Origin: Xiphydria camelus
Taxonomy: Eukaryota; Arthropoda; Insecta; Hymenoptera; Xiphydriidae
Length of the DNA stretch: 64,000 bases
Direction: 5' to 3'
Assembly: GCA_963678675.1 (NCBI GenBank)
Contig: OY783191.1
Span: 40,650,602-40,714,601 of the forward strand
The position numbers and the translations under genes are program-made. This document shows positions 13,933 through 26,453 of this stretch, piece after piece (position 1 is the first letter of the stretch; every line of letters begins with the position of its first letter). Below the pieces are notes generated by a model that was not told the origin of the DNA, searched no databases, and saw only the letters and a list, made by a program, of their open reading frames with translations.

Positions 13933-16900
13933 ATGCACTGTGCTTTTAGAATTTCAAAATGTGCCAAGCTTTTGCGTACGAGAGAGCGCGTAAAATTGCA
14001 TGTACGAGGATTGGTATTGACCAACGCACGAGAGAGTAATTTGGAGAGACTGCTCCCCGTCAGGGAGGAATTTCAGACCAGGCACATCGGACCTAGGGAA
14101 TACGAACAAGTGGATATGCTGAATACAATCGGACTAAAAGTAAGCGTTTCTCTGCATTTCAATATCAAATTAGCTTATCGAAATGACTAGATTTTGAAAA
14201 CAGTACCCCGTGTGCTACATAGGACCCTCGCAGATTTCAAGATAGAAGAGTGAACTCTTAAATTGAAAGCTAGCATTTTGTTTTCTAGACGCTCGAGGAA
14301 TTAACGGAACGTGCCGTTCCAGCTAATATTCGTTGTACCAAGGATTTCAACCTCGACGACCCAATTAGTGAGTATAAAATTTAAAACTTTTTCCGAATGA
14401 TTTCAATTATTCACTCGAGTTCTCCAATACTATGCTCGTAAAGTATTCCATAAATCTCGACAAGGCGATAGCAGCGTGTCCGTAGAAAGCATTTTCTTCG
14501 CTCTCTTGTTTCAACAGCGCGTTAAAAGAGAGATAATAATATTCTCTACCGAACGTGACTCGAGTCACGAGACATTCGAAAGCAATAAGCGTGGACTGCA
14601 CGATAACCCTTGTAGATGAAAATATGAAGGAATAAAAATAGTCAATACGACTGAGAATCTGGGAAAAGATGTTCGTATACGCACTGCCTTTTTGCGTAAA
14701 TTTTCACAATTTATTTATCCTTTCACCAAGAGCTTACCGCCCGAAGCATCATTCCTACTATATGTATATGAAACGCGTATTTACAGCGGGGACTGATCTA
14801 TGCAAGAGCAGTTTTTGTACATTTCCTACCGATAGCGTCCGCACGTGAGGTCACGTTAAGAGACACGTGATTCATTTCAGTGTTAAAAAAGCAATTCACG
14901 ACTGATAATATTCTATCGTAAATAAAGAGCCTAATCTCGAGTCGGCGGTCAATCTCGGCTATGCAAACGTATGTGTTCACGTGATCGCTCTATACGACGG
15001 AAAATTAATTTTGCGCTCTTTCGATATAACGTGCCTTTCGCGCGCGCGTTTGCGATAAAATTACTTAACGATCTTGCATCCGCTTAAGCTAGCGAGCAAA
15101 AGAATTCGCTTTATGTACAATGCATACCTTTTCAGCGGAGTTTGAGCTGATGAAAAGAATAAGAGAAATTTCCGAGAAGAACGAAATCTGGCGTTCCTAT
15201 ATCGGCATGGGATATCATAATTGCTGCGTACCACACACTATCGTGCGAAATATTTTCGAAAATCCAGGCTGGTATGTGTGTGTGGATGAGAGATATATCA
15301 TTTTCGGGTAGAATATTCTCTAGGTTTCTCTGTACGGGAATGAAACGCTTGAGTGTTATGATTTTCTCTCAACAGGACAACACAGTATACGCCGTATCAA
15401 CCGGAAATCTCACAAGGCAGATTGGAAGGTCTAATTAATTATCAGACAATGATTTGCGATCTCACCGGAATGGAAGTAGCGAATGCTTCCCTTTTGGACG
15501 AGGGAACGGCGGCTGCAGAGGCCCTGGCCCTGGCGTACCGTCAAAACCGACGAAAAAAGTTATTCGTATCCGACAAAGTGCATCCTCAGACGATCAGTGT
15601 CATTGCTACGAGGGCTACTTCCCTTGGATTAACGCTCGAAGTCGGAGACATCTTTGACTTCAAGACGGGGGCCTCGGATACAGCTGGAGTCCTGATTCAA
15701 TATCCCGATACAACTGGAAGCATTTATGATTTCACCGAACTAGTAGAAAAAGTTCATTCCGATGGTGTGAGCATTTGTCTTAAGCGTTTCAAAGCACAAC
15801 GGCGATTCAACTGATCCGATTACATTGCGTCATTTATAATATCACGAAAAAAAACGTTTGCCTTTCGCTAGGTTCTCGTTTGCGTCGCTGCGGATTTGTT
15901 ATCCCTGGCTATATTGCAACCGCCCAGCAGTTTCTCCGCGGATATATGCATTGGAACTAGTCAACGTTTCGGCGTTCCCCTGGGATACGGCGGTCCGCAC
16001 GCGGGATTCTTTGCCTGTCGCCAAAAGCTGGTGCGTTTGATGCCAGGCAGAATGATCGGGGTGACCAGAGACGCGAATGGACAAGACGCGTATCGGTTGG
16101 CTCTGCAAACTCGCGAACAGCACATCAGACGGGATAAAGCCACGAGCAACATTTGTACCGCGCAAGCTTTACTGGCGAACATGTCTTCGATGTACGCCGT
16201 TTATCACGGACCTCGGGGGATAAAAGAAATTGCCGAGAGGGTTCACAATTTGACTCTGATTCTCGCGAAAGCTCTGGAGGACGCTGGAAATGTTACCAAC
16301 AAGGAGTACTTCTTCGATACCATAACGGTATCACCGAAATTCCCGGTGAGGTCTATAAAGGAAAAAGCCGAACGAGCTAAGATCAATTTGAGGTAAGCGT
16401 TACCAGGTATCCGCAGAAATTCCGCATCCGCCATGTTTATCGAGAATTATTTTATCCAGATACAATACTAACGAAACGATCGGAGTATCACTGGACGAAA
16501 CAACCACCCTGCAAGATTTGAATGACCTTCTCGAAGTATTTGGTACAAATGTGAAAGCCGAAGATATTGTTCAGAGTAAATCTGTCCGCTACAGGAGTAT
16601 AGCGGATTCGCCGTTTAAGCGTACAAGCGCTTACCTACAACATCCGGTCTTCAATAAGCACCATTCCGAAACAAGGATAGTGCGATACATGAAGTCTCTC
16701 GAGAACAAAGACGTATCTCTCGTGCACAGCATGATTCCACTGGTGAGATTGCACAAATCATGCTATTATATACAATGGTAAGAAAACCATGACACCCGTG
16801 TCGTTTTAGGGTTCCTGCACGATGAAGCTCAATTCCACGACAGAAATGATGCCCTGCAGTTTGCCGGGTTTCACGGACATACATCCGTTCGCTCCCGTAG

Positions 16901-18465
16901 AGCAGACGAAAGGCTATCAGGAACTATTCGTCGAGTTGGAAAGGGATCTCTGCGCGATTACGGGCTACGACAGCATCAGCTTCCAACCGAATAGCGGAGC
17001 TCAAGGTGAATACGCCGGTTTGAGGGCTATTCAACGCTACCACGAATCCCAAGGCAATGCTCATCGGCAAATTTGTCTCATACCCACTTCCGCCCATGGC
17101 ACGAATCCCGCTTCCGCTCAAATGGCGGGAATGCGGGTCGAGCCGATCTCCGTGGGCAAGGACGGTTCTGTCGACATGACGCATTTGAAGGAGACGATCG
17201 AGAAGTATCGCGACGACTTGTCTTGTCTGATGATCACCTACCCTTCCACCAATGGAGTATTCGAAGAGACCATCGCGGATGTGTGCAACGCAGTGCACGC
17301 GGCAGGCGGTCAGGTTTATTTGGACGGTGCCAATATGAATGCGCAAGTCGGCGTGTGCAGACCTGGCGATTACGGTAGCGACGTTTCTCATCTCAATTTG
17401 CACAAGACGTTTTGTATTCCTCACGGCGGTGGTGGGCCCGGTATGGGACCGATCGGAGTGTAAGTGGGCCTGTCGAAGAGCGTGCAATTATTGTACAGTG
17501 GAAGAGGAAATAGAAATAACAGACGCTATAAATCTTTGCAGGAAAAAACATCTCGCACCATTTCTTCCCAGCCATCCGGTGATAGACCCCCTGCTAGGTA
17601 AAGCAGACGGGGCGAAAGGTTTGGGCACCGTATCGGCGGCTCCTTATGGGTCTTCGGCGATTCTACCTATATCCTGGGCCTACATCAAAATGATGGGACC
17701 GAAAGGTCTCCGCAAGGCAACGCAAGTGGCGATCTTAAATGCCAACTACATGAGCAAAAGATTGGAGAAGCATTACAAGACGCTGTATAAGGGAAGAAGC
17801 GGATTGGTAGCGCATGAGTTCATTTTGGACGTGAGAGATTTCAAGAAGACTGCGAATATCGAGGCTGTTGACATCGCCAAGAGACTGATGGATTATGGAT
17901 TTCACGCGCCGACGATGAGTTGGCCCGTCAGCGGTACACTGATGATCGAACCGACGGAGTCGGAAGACAAATTGGAATTGGACCGATTCTGCGAGGCTCT
18001 GATCTGTAAGTTTCGATCGACTGTAAGATGCGGGGCCGAGTTGGCGTTGTTTATTCAACGAAATAAATGCCCGACATTTTGACGAATCTAACGAACCTTT
18101 CGTTGCAGCTATCAGGAGAGAAATTCAAGACATCGAAAGTGGAAAATTGGATACCAGTATTAACCCCTTGAAAATGGCTCCCCACACTCAGGAGCAAGTT
18201 ATCGCAACGCAATGGGATAGACCGTATTCTCGAGAATTGGCTGCCTTTCCCGCTGTAAATATCGATACTTTTTGCGGCCTTGATTTATAAGTTTCTTCGA
18301 CTTTTAACGCACAACTCGATCGTCACCGTGTGACATCTTTGTTCGCTGTTACAGCCTTTCGTGAAGGGGAGTACGAAAATTTGGCCCAGCGTTGGAAGAA
18401 TAGACGATATATATGGAGACAAAAACCTCTTTTGTACCTGCCCGCCAATTCTACCCGAACAGTAG
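13933..18465 (+). CDS. GLDC: Glycine dehydrogenase (decarboxylating), mitochondrial P-protein, 995 aa
   Basis: The P-protein decarboxylates glycine and passes the aminomethyl group to lipoylated H-protein in the mitochondrial glycine cleavage system. Exons are 13933-14139, 14289-14367, 15136-15271, 15376-15766, 15872-16392, 16460-16742, 16810-17459, 17542-18005, 18109-18254 and 18355-18465; every phase fits, giving 995 aa (human 1020). The N-terminus is basic and Arg/Lys-rich, as a matrix-targeting peptide should be. The pyridoxal-phosphate lysine lies in HLNLHKTFC at about residue 738, followed by the glycine-rich loop [14 protein letters not shown]. Other landmarks are [37 protein letters not shown] and [14 protein letters not shown]. 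The C-terminus reads [19 protein letters not shown]. Nothing suggests inactivation. Confidence 0.97.
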
Positions 18466-18888
18466 TAGAGGACAAAGTCGTAGTTCTCAAGTATTTATTA
18501 TTCATCCTACGTGTCTACGAATAGATAAATAAGGTTTAGTTCCCTAAGAGACTATAGGGGGTAAGAGTGAGATGTAATTTTTACACAAATAGGATATTCT
18601 ATATTCTTTACACATTATCGTTCCAATTTCGCGTATAAAATACATAACGATGTTATCCTCAACGCGTAAAATATCGAACGCTGTGAGGCAACCAAAATTA
18701 AATAATCGACGAAGAGTGTTTCACCTCGTTCCACTTTACACTCCAAGTACGAAGAACATGTACAAATCACGACCAACGTGCCGTTCAACTGATAAATGTA
18801 CAAATATTGTATGTGTATATAATTTTAAACTAGTACCTATACCCAGTCGACAAAATCTTGCCTTCTGGATAGGAATCTCGTCCATTTC
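18466..18888. other. Convergent 3' region between GLDC and HMGXB4
   Basis: These 423 bp separate the stop codons of two convergent genes and must hold both 3' UTRs. The sequence is AT-rich and I see no ORF or repeat of note. Confidence 0.45.
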
Positions 18889-19346
18889 TTACAAACCAGG
18901 CATAATGTAAGCAATGTTGTCAAGCATTTCCGAAAGAACTTCCGGCTTAGCACCGTCGGCTCCCGGTACCTGCTGCGTAAGACAGACCAAAGGACCCAGA
19001 GCACAGAGTAACGAGTCCAATAAAACCGAGAGGCTACCTGAAACCGCTATCTGGCCTTCGTGTTCCTTTAATCGCTCACCGATTATCGTTAAACTTTCCC
19101 CGAGCAATTTAAGATGAGCGGCCACGTCAACTGGTTGCGTTCCAACCACTTTATACATCCCCGTCCCGATAACGGGTTCGTTAACTAGTTCTTTTCCGAC
19201 ACGACTAGAAGGTGGCGAGATGGGAACGTTCCCCACCACGGAAGGCATTCCTAATTGTATAGTTTTCTTCGACGATGAAGTCTTAGTTTCTTTTCCGTTA
19301 CCTGAAAAGAGAATCCAATTTTCGTTCGCTTGAAATTCGTTCAGAC

Positions 19347-19419
<73 letters not shown>

Positions 19420-20628
19420 CGAGAGAACTGATATATACGTACCGATTTTATTTATAAACTTCTTGCGAGAGGCTGGAGGCGGCATTTTCCACACGGACTC
19501 GTCTTTACTCGCAGGAGCTATACCCGGTTTGGAAGCGAGACGTTTGGCACGCCTCCGCCAATTGTACTTCTCTAAATTCGGTACAGTTGCCCAAAGTTCG
19601 CCCAACCGCTTGGAGATCTGGGCGAAATCTACAGGGAATAAGTCGATGATGTAGTTTTAATCGTTCCAACAATTGCAGTAGCCACGAAGAGCTCTGCGAC
19701 TTACCCATATAAGGGCACTGCGTCAACAGCTCATGTCTGATCTCTTTGGCCCACAGCATGTAAGCGGTGAATCTTGTTTTCTGCGATCGAAAATATATAC
19801 AGGATGTTTGTATGGTAAACCGTTGCGGATATTGAAAGAAGTAGTAGGAGAGGTCATTTGGAACCCATCTAATCACATTTATCTTAGAGCAAAGTCTCGC
19901 CGATTTTTAAATATTAACTATTTTAAAAATCAGTGAGAGGTTTCTCCGAGGTAAAAGTGGTTGGATAGACTTCAAATGATTTCCTCTATCACTCCTTTCG
20001 ATATCTGCACCGATGTACCCTGTGTATAAACACAAAGCATAATTGAACCATATCATTTTGGAGTAAAGAAAACGATATTCGTAACGAATACGTACACCTT
20101 TATCTTTGCGCTGTGCTTTCATTCGGCCTATAATTTTTCCATCTTTGATAATCAGCTTTTTTTTGCACTTTTCGAGCATGTAAAGACTATTAGCTTGAGA
20201 AGGAGTTTCTTGACCGGGAGGCTCCAGCCTCCTGAATCCCGTTTCTCTATCGTCGATCATCAGTGGGTCCACCTCGTCGTCACTGCCAGAATCCATGCTA
20301 TATCTCTCTTCGTCGTTTGTACCGGTAGCCTCGTCGGATTCGGATCCCGAGGACTGCACCTCGTTATCCGACACGGGTTCTTGCTTCGCTCTCTGCTGAT
20401 TCGAATTGGACCCTGAATTTTTCCGCTGCCGATTGGGGCTTTCGTGTTGACTTGAGTGGCCTTGATTCGATAACGGTTGTTGCGTCCCGTATCGCTCCAT
20501 CAGTTGCTGCTGCATCTTTTGCCTCTTGTACTTACTCTCCGCCAAATCGTCGGGAGACTCAAAGTCCACGAGTTTCGACGACTTCTTCCTCACTCGACCG
20601 CTCCGGGAAATTCCAGTCACCTCTAAAT
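18889..20628 (-). CDS. HMGXB4: HMG-box domain containing protein 4 (HMGXB4/HMG2L1) homologue; first exon not located
   Basis: This is a nuclear HMG-box protein linked to transcription regulation and Wnt signalling in vertebrates. Four exons on the minus strand are in phase: 20628-20096, 19780-19705, 19628-19443 and 19301-18889, about 402 codons. The first has [21 protein letters not shown] and then a long acidic and Ser-rich stretch. Exons 2 and 3 together make one HMG box ([19 protein letters not shown], then [22 protein letters not shown]). The last carries the conserved C-terminal domain ([20 protein letters not shown], then [25 protein letters not shown] and [10 protein letters not shown]), which separates HMGXB4 from other HMG proteins. 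The acceptor CTTTCAG at 20629 needs an upstream exon ending in phase 1. A possible one ends ATG-G at 21465-21462 (donor GTATGC), which would start MDLEVTG; this is unproven. Confidence 0.9.
19347..19417. repeat. (GA)n microsatellite
   Basis: An almost uninterrupted GA run of about 70 bp lies inside the intron between the HMG-box exon and the last exon of HMGXB4. On the transcribed strand it is a CT run close to the donor side of the intron. Confidence 0.95.
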
Positions 20629-20838
20629 CTGAAAGGTAAGGCCGACTGCATCTCGCCAAGAAAGGGTGAGGGTCCAAAATACTTTGTAGTGCTGGATTAT
20701 CGCTCGTAACTCGCCAATATTAAACTACGGCTATGTAATACGATTCGATCGGCGATAGAATGGTAATTCAAACTGGCGTAAGGGTGATGCCGACCTCGCC
20801 AAACCGATCGCTTAACAAATCCCGACGAAAATAGTAAA

Positions 20839-21300
20839 TACCCCAACGAAAATTTGTCTCTGCCATTTGGCAGATCTCTCTCAAACCTCTACCAAACCTC
20901 TGTAAAAAGCTTTGCCGAAAGTTTACCATGTCTCTGTGAATGTTCCAATTTTAAGAGCTGGCAGAGACTTTGGCGGAGCCAGTAGAGGTGTTTCAGCAGA
21001 GGTGGCAGAGTTGACAGGTATTTTGGTAGAGTTTGTAAAACTTTCATCAGAGTTCACACAATTGGTAGAGATTTTGAAAAATTTCTGCCGTTTTTGCGGA
21101 CTTACGAAATTTTTCCCAACTCTACTGAATCCTTTATCAAAGTCTCTACCAGCTCTGCTGAAATTTCTGCCAGCTTTGCTATTTCTCTACCAGCCCTTGA
21201 AATTGGAACATTTTCGCAGAGAAATGGTGGACATTTTTGGTAGAGTTTTTCACACAATTTTGATAGAGATTTGACAGAGACAAATTTCCACTAAGGGGTA
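20839..21300. repeat. Foldback (long inverted repeat) element 1, 462 bp
   Basis: The two halves are imperfect reverse complements over almost the whole length. The left end starts TACCCC and the right end finishes GGGGTA. Both ends share an AATTTGTCTCTG block, and the inner arms share TGTTCCAATTTT/C next to AGAGCTGGCAGAGA-like blocks. Within each arm, short units around GGTAGAG/GGCAGAG recur every 10-20 bp. The TA at both ends could be a target-site duplication. I see no ORF of note, so this looks like a non-autonomous foldback or MITE-type element. It probably sits in the first intron of HMGXB4. Confidence 0.75.
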
Positions 21301-23064
21301 CGAATCATTTATCTTTTACGTTTCCCGATTAATAGCTGACAAAACAAATATATAAACTATATCCAATACTATATCAAATGTATTAAAATTGAAGCATTAC
21401 TATAATAATCTACAATGTTTGTAATGGCGCATTCAATGTGAGGGAATCACCTGCAGCATACCCATAGTCACATAAGAACAGAGGCCATCTGAGGACACAA
21501 AAGACCCATGTGTGCCATTGCAGGGTTAATAGAATTTTTCGATTGTTTCTTTTTCAAATTTGCTAGTTATATTATGAAAAACGTTAAATAAAAAGTATAC
21601 AACGATTTTATAATGAGAATATAAATATAATAACAGAAAAAGTCCTAATTAATTGTGTAGCCGCACAATGAGTACACGATCTGGAGCATAATTGTCGACT
21701 TTTGAAGGCTTATCTTGTTTATAAAAATTAGAAGGCTTCACTTGACATAAATACATGAAATCAAAGCTAATTTTGTCTTCTTTATGATAATATTAATTCA
21801 ATTTTCTACACACACCTGCAGTGAAATTTACACCTCCTTAAGCTGGTACATATAGGTATAAACTATGTACCTATTCAAGTGTTTCAACCCACATTATTTT
21901 GAAAAAATTTTTTAACTGGTCAGCAGGAGCATTTTTAAGTAATTAATAATGAATGTGAGTAACATTCTAAAATGATAATGATTTTAAAAAATTAATTATC
22001 GTTTTAAACATATCGTTTTCGTGGAATGTCGCACGCCCCGTACAACCACATTCACGTTATTTTTTTCACCAAACCAACAGAGGGTTAATTATAGTTTTAT
22101 GCTCCAAAAATTTTGTCAAATTTCCATACCCTAACTTCGAATGCACCATAGGTCGCTCGTACAAACGCTACCGTCGCTACGTAAGAGGTCGCTACCCGTC
22201 AGAGAATGACGCTACGTTGATATCCGAAGGAAATATACCAATTTCTACCCACTATTCGTACGCTTCATGCGAAGAAGTGCAAGCAATATCGACTCGAGAG
22301 TGCTTAAGATGCCACCGAACTACTCGATGCATTCTCAAATCGGCAAAGAACGTCTCTCACCATCGGGCTTGGAGCGTTTTGGAGACGCGAAGAAGTCCAT
22401 TGCGCCGCTCAGCTGCTCCGAATGTTTCTTGCGCCGCGGGATCTTCTCAGATTTCGCGGCCTTACGAACATCTGCTTGCATGTTGCACGATACGATCGAT
22501 TTCACTGCCGATTAATATCCCGACTCGATTTTCGAGTCGTTCACCACCTGACGAATGATCGTAGACGATTTATTTATTTACGCGACATTTTTAAAAACAA
22601 CTACTTACAACCGACAAGTCCACAATGCACTGCGCATGGCGGACTGATCTAGCTTTCAAGCGGGACTTTCAAACGCGCCATCGGTCGTTGGAGAGGTAAT
22701 GATTTACTTGTGATAAAAAGGAGTACAGGTTAAGAGGTGCCACCGAAACAGAAGAGATACAGAGGAATAAAAGTTTACACCATTGTAAACTCATATCCAT
22801 ATATGAGTTTTTACAATTACCTTGACATATCCATAGTCACGTTTCTATAGTTTTTTTATTTGATCAAACCATTGCCTGCTTTAACAGGGACATGCATACT
22901 TTGCAAGACTGTACATATAATGGGAAATGTAAAATAAAATTACCTCCGTTATAAATATCAAAAGTTGCACAATTGTTGCAACAACGTGGACGTATATTTA
23001 TTAAACTTAACTCGACGTCCTTTACAAAATATCCACATCTTTCCTCATACGTACATTACAAGTA
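21301..23064. other. AT-rich region upstream of HMGXB4 exons and downstream of IMP4
   Basis: This contains the expected 5' part of HMGXB4 and the IMP4 3' UTR. A minus-strand donor-like site (CGGTT|GTAAGTAG, near 22607) behind an ATG at about 22636 may mark a 5' exon. Its phase does not fit a direct coding join to the exon at 20628, so it would be untranslated. No other gene is recognisable. Confidence 0.35.
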
Positions 23065-24000
23065 TTAAATATCGTCTTCCTGCTCCCACCCATCTTCGAC
23101 GGATAGAAATCGTCTTTTATAACTGGTATTCATATATGGTCTCAAGGCCCACTCTACGTCAGCCGCTGCAGCAGTGTCCAGGGTGCCTAATTTGATTTCG
23201 TACAATTTTAACTGAAATCTTGGACCGATCTCAGTCATTTCTATGTCTTTGCCATTGACTTTCTTATATGTATGATGGCGAAAGGAGATGTAGTCGTCAT
23301 GGTTGGCAAAGGTAATTACTCGCTTACTGTCCTCCTTTGGTACAGGAAATAAATACTTCAAGATGCTCATAGTTCTCTCTCCTAATTTCGTCTTGAAATT
23401 GTGAAAGATCAGATGAGGATACTGCTCCGACATTGTTCCGATATCCGATATATCGTGACGCATAACGACGTCCGAAATTGTGAAATACGCGGTCGGTCCG
23501 TAAGGTAGATGGCATATCACCAACGAGTCGGGGATTCCTCGATGTTCATGCACCATTATAAAGTCCGTAACGTCGTTTGCTCGACAAGCGTGCATCAACT
23601 GTTTCATCTCGTAATTACCACGGTTCATTCTTTGCGAATTGGGGAAGATCAATCGTAATTCCTTGACGAACATTTTCAAACGAGAACTGGGATCCCGAGA
23701 CGTCGTTATCACGATCTTTGGATCCTCCACGCCTGCCCATCGATATTCGTCGTCCTCGTGCGTTCCAGCCGCTCCACCCATTTCCGTACCCATCGCTACG
23801 GCCAATTGCGGTCCGGTATCCTCCCATTCTGTCTTATTCAGTAAGTGCACAGCTGTTTTTTTCAGGTCCGGGTGTATGGGAATATCCTCCTCGAGACTGC
23901 GTTTTATTCTGTCTTTCTTCTCCTGAATACTCTTCAGTTTATCCTGTACGGACTTTCTGTAAAGGTACTCCCTTCGAAGTCGCGCTTGCCTTCGTAACAT
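23065..24000 (-). CDS. IMP4: U3 small nucleolar ribonucleoprotein protein IMP4, intronless, 311 aa
   Basis: IMP4 is a Brix-domain protein of the small-subunit processome. With MPP10 and IMP3 it stabilises U3 snoRNA pairing with pre-rRNA in the nucleolus. The single exon runs from ATG at 24000 to the stop at 23065. The N-terminal helix MLRRQARLRREYLYRKSVQDKL is typical. The Brix domain starts at ITTSRDPSSRLKMFVKEL (about residue 97) and includes LVICHLPYGPTAYFT and the C-terminal GPRFQLKLYEIKLGTL. The length is close to human (291 aa); the extra residues lie in the linker after the first helix and in an acidic C-terminal tail. The start codon is 411 bp from that of GEMIN2 on the other strand. 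Confidence 0.97.
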   Translation of the reverse strand: MLRRQARLRREYLYRKSVQDKLKSIQEKKDRIKRSLEEDIPIHPDLKKTAVHLLNKTEWEDTGPQLAVAMGTEMGGAAGTHEDDEYRWAGVEDPKIVITTSRDPSSRLKMFVKELRLIFPNSQRMNRGNYEMKQLMHACRANDVTDFIMVHEHRGIPDSLVICHLPYGPTAYFTISDVVMRHDISDIGTMSEQYPHLIFHNFKTKLGERTMSILKYLFPVPKEDSKRVITFANHDDYISFRHHTYKKVNGKDIEMTEIGPRFQLKLYEIKLGTLDTAAAADVEWALRPYMNTSYKRRFLSVEDGWEQEDDI

Positions 24001-24410
24001 GTTTTTCGCTCTCTCTCTTTAACTGTATAATTTTGTTACGACTCTGTTTCAATCGCTACGAGCAATCGTTCCAAGCGCTGTCAAACGCGTTGTATCAGGA
24101 CATTTGTGGTTATGATTACGTGTGGACCATGTGCAAAGAAACGGGCGGTATTTACAATGATACGATCACACTCCGACTTCCGGAAAAAGGGCCATTCCAA
24201 AACCGGACTTAACTCTTAAACGGAGTTTCAATATTCCGTTCAACCAATGAGCGCCCGAGTTGTGGAACTGGCCCTAACGAACCATCCGTTTGTTTGTCGA
24301 CCATCTATCTATTTACGTGATAAACGGTGGCAAGCTGTATCTACATATGTGTTTGTGTGTACATACACATGCTCATATAGCAGCATGACCTTTATCGGGA
24401 TATAAAAATA
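24001..24410. promoter_or_regulatory. Divergent promoter region IMP4 / GEMIN2
   Basis: Two start codons lie 411 bp apart head to head, so one short region must serve both an rRNA-processing gene and an snRNP-assembly gene. No TATA box is obvious. The role is inferred from the arrangement. Confidence 0.55.
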
Positions 24411-25592
24411 ATGACGGATTGTTTGAAAGAGCCGGTATTATTCGTAGGGGACGTTGAAAAAAACATCGATCTTTCTTTGCCCCCAACTACTGGAGAGGAG
24501 TACATTAAACGAGTAATGTAAGAAAAATAAATTGATTAAATGCCATAACCTAGTTCGGCTTAAGCTCGGACTTTCCGAAACTCGGAAAAATAAAATAATT
24601 TTTTTCCGTCCATCAGGCACAGAGCGTTATTCAAAAAAATGACAAAGTAAGGAATGGAGTGATAAAAAGCTATTAATTTTTATCATTTTACAGTTGGGAA
24701 GCTCAACAATGCGAAGATGTAGTTGTGGCTGAAATAGAGGAAGGGAAATTGAAGAATCAAATTTCAAATGTTCCAACCGTCAGTAAACATATCGGACTTT
24801 TCTTTCATAAATTTCACTTCGTATAGAGTTAATTTATAGGTCTTCAAATAACTTTATCACTATATCCACAGCTTCAGGGATGCGCCCGTGCTCCAGGTGA
24901 ATTGAATCCGACACTGGAATGGCAGCAATGTCAAATAGCTGATTTTGCAAACGTCAGATTGTATGTAGCCCGTATAAAAAGTGAGCTGCAGCTTTCGAAA
25001 CCAGATAAAAGACGTGAGGATAAACGCTTAGTAAGTTTCTATCGTGTAATAACAGTTGTAATGTCGCTCTGTATAGCAATGATGTATCTATTTTACCAAT
25101 CGATCCAATGATTCTAAATTATTATACGCAGCCAAATGCAGATGATCGAAGTGCTTGGATAGATTTTTGTTCTGGTACAGTTAACGATGGATCAGTAGGT
25201 CACGATCCGACACTCTCCATTGTACTTTCTATGAACCAACCAATGATCGAGCAAGTCTTGGAATACCTCGTGGAGCTCGTCGAGAGACAACGAAGGATCG
25301 AACAGAATTTGGGAAGATGGATATACGCACTACTGGCAGTCCTAGAGATACCTCTCAATCCCAACATGTACTCTTGCCTACGCTCTCTAGCGAGAATATG
25401 TTCCTTCATTAGGGTGAATTTGGTAATAGAATTTGTTAAATCATTTTCCACCCATCGTTACATTATATCTAACGCTACATCTCCTCATGCTCTGTTTAGG
25501 ATATATCAAAAATGCAGGAAGCCGCCACGTTAAACCTATTCATCTGCCTGGTTGCCAGGTATTTCCGTCAGCTGGACTTGGCGGATCCGTAA
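24411..25592 (+). CDS. GEMIN2: Gem-associated protein 2 (SIP1), 244 aa
   Basis: Gemin2 is the SMN-complex subunit that embraces the Sm protein pentamer during spliceosomal snRNP assembly in the cytoplasm. Exons are 24411-24517, 24694-24778, 24872-25030, 25132-25422 and 25500-25592, all in phase, giving 244 aa (human 280). Landmarks are the N-terminal PPTTGEEYIKRV, which meets WEAQQCEDVVVAEI across the first intron. Next comes LQGCARAPGELNPTLEWQQCQIADF, then LSIVLSMNQPMIEQVLEYLVE. LGRWIYALLAVLEIPLNP and the C-terminal LNLFICLVARYFRQLDLADP follow. The loop before the C-terminal half is shorter than in human. The donor of exon 2 (GTCAGT) is unusual in its third base. Confidence 0.95.
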
Positions 25593-25795
25593 AAAAATAT
25601 TTATAGACTGTTCCCCTACTACCTACCAATAAATATTTCAAACTTTACATAAAATATATTTGCGCACACTCGAATGACGAAAGTCTCGCCGATGCGATTA
25701 ACTAGAAAGTTTAATAATAACCATTTCACAGTTAGGTAAGGTGTATTACAATAATCAGTTTATCAACGAAAGTGGGCCAAACAAATCAATGCATC

Positions 25796-26453
25796 TTAAG
25801 CTATATTTTCTTGGTCTTGAAGCAACGCGGTGGCTAATCTCTCTAAATCGTCGTAATTAAGATTATTCACTTTATTCTTCAAGTCTTTGATCACCTCGTT
25901 AACTATTGACTCCGTCTTTGACTCTGTGTAGTAATGCCTCAAAACTCTGGACATCTCGTTTTTCAAAAGCTGAGTACCAGATTCGTTAGAAGACTTGCCC
26001 TCGTTTGTTTGGGCCAGCTTTTTAACGACTAGATTCAACTTGCTCCCATCCTTGATCCCTGGATAAAAGCTTAATGGATTTTCATCTGTAAAAAAAAGGA
26101 ATGAATCAGCAATGAATTACTTTTGTAGCTCGGTAAGGGTAGTGTAAACAACACTCGACAAAATTGTAATCACCCGCCAGCGCTTTGCCTGTCAGCAACA
26201 GCTTTTGCCGAAGCACGTCGACTCCTAGCAAATTACTGACTTTATGTTTCAGCTCCAAAACTGTCTCTGCCGGTGTGATCTATAACGTAACATAACGAGT
26301 GCCAATAAGTACGAATAAATTCTATCCCAACGATACAATTTATATCGAAGGAGAAATATTAGCAATGAGCAAGAAATAGTAGATGCCTATAAGTTTTGTA
26401 CTCACGTCTACCACGCATTCCTTTCCTTGTAAAATCTTCACAAGCACTTTCAT
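25796..26453 (-). CDS. UBL4A: Ubiquitin-like protein 4A (Get5/UBL4A), 147 aa
   Basis: UBL4A is the ubiquitin-like subunit of the BAG6-TRC35 complex, which hands tail-anchored membrane proteins from SGTA to TRC40/GET3. Exons on the minus strand are 26453-26406, 26279-26174 and 26085-25796, in phase. The UBL fold covers about residues 1-80: MKVLVKILQGKECVVD, then ITPAETVLELKHKVSNLLGVDVLRQKLLLTGKALAD, then GSKLNLVVKKL. The C-terminal TUGS-like helical region holds SRVLRHYYTESKTESIVNEVIKDLKNKVNNLNYDDLERLATALL. No C-terminal Gly-Gly is present, as expected for this non-conjugated member. It converges with GEMIN2 (203 bp between stops). Human UBL4A is 157 aa. Confidence 0.93.

Noticed and set aside
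15767..15871. GLDC exon 4 ending at 15764 (GATG|GTGTGA)
   Set aside because: The donor two bases on (GATGGT|GTGAGC) has the better consensus and keeps the frame into [11 protein letters not shown].
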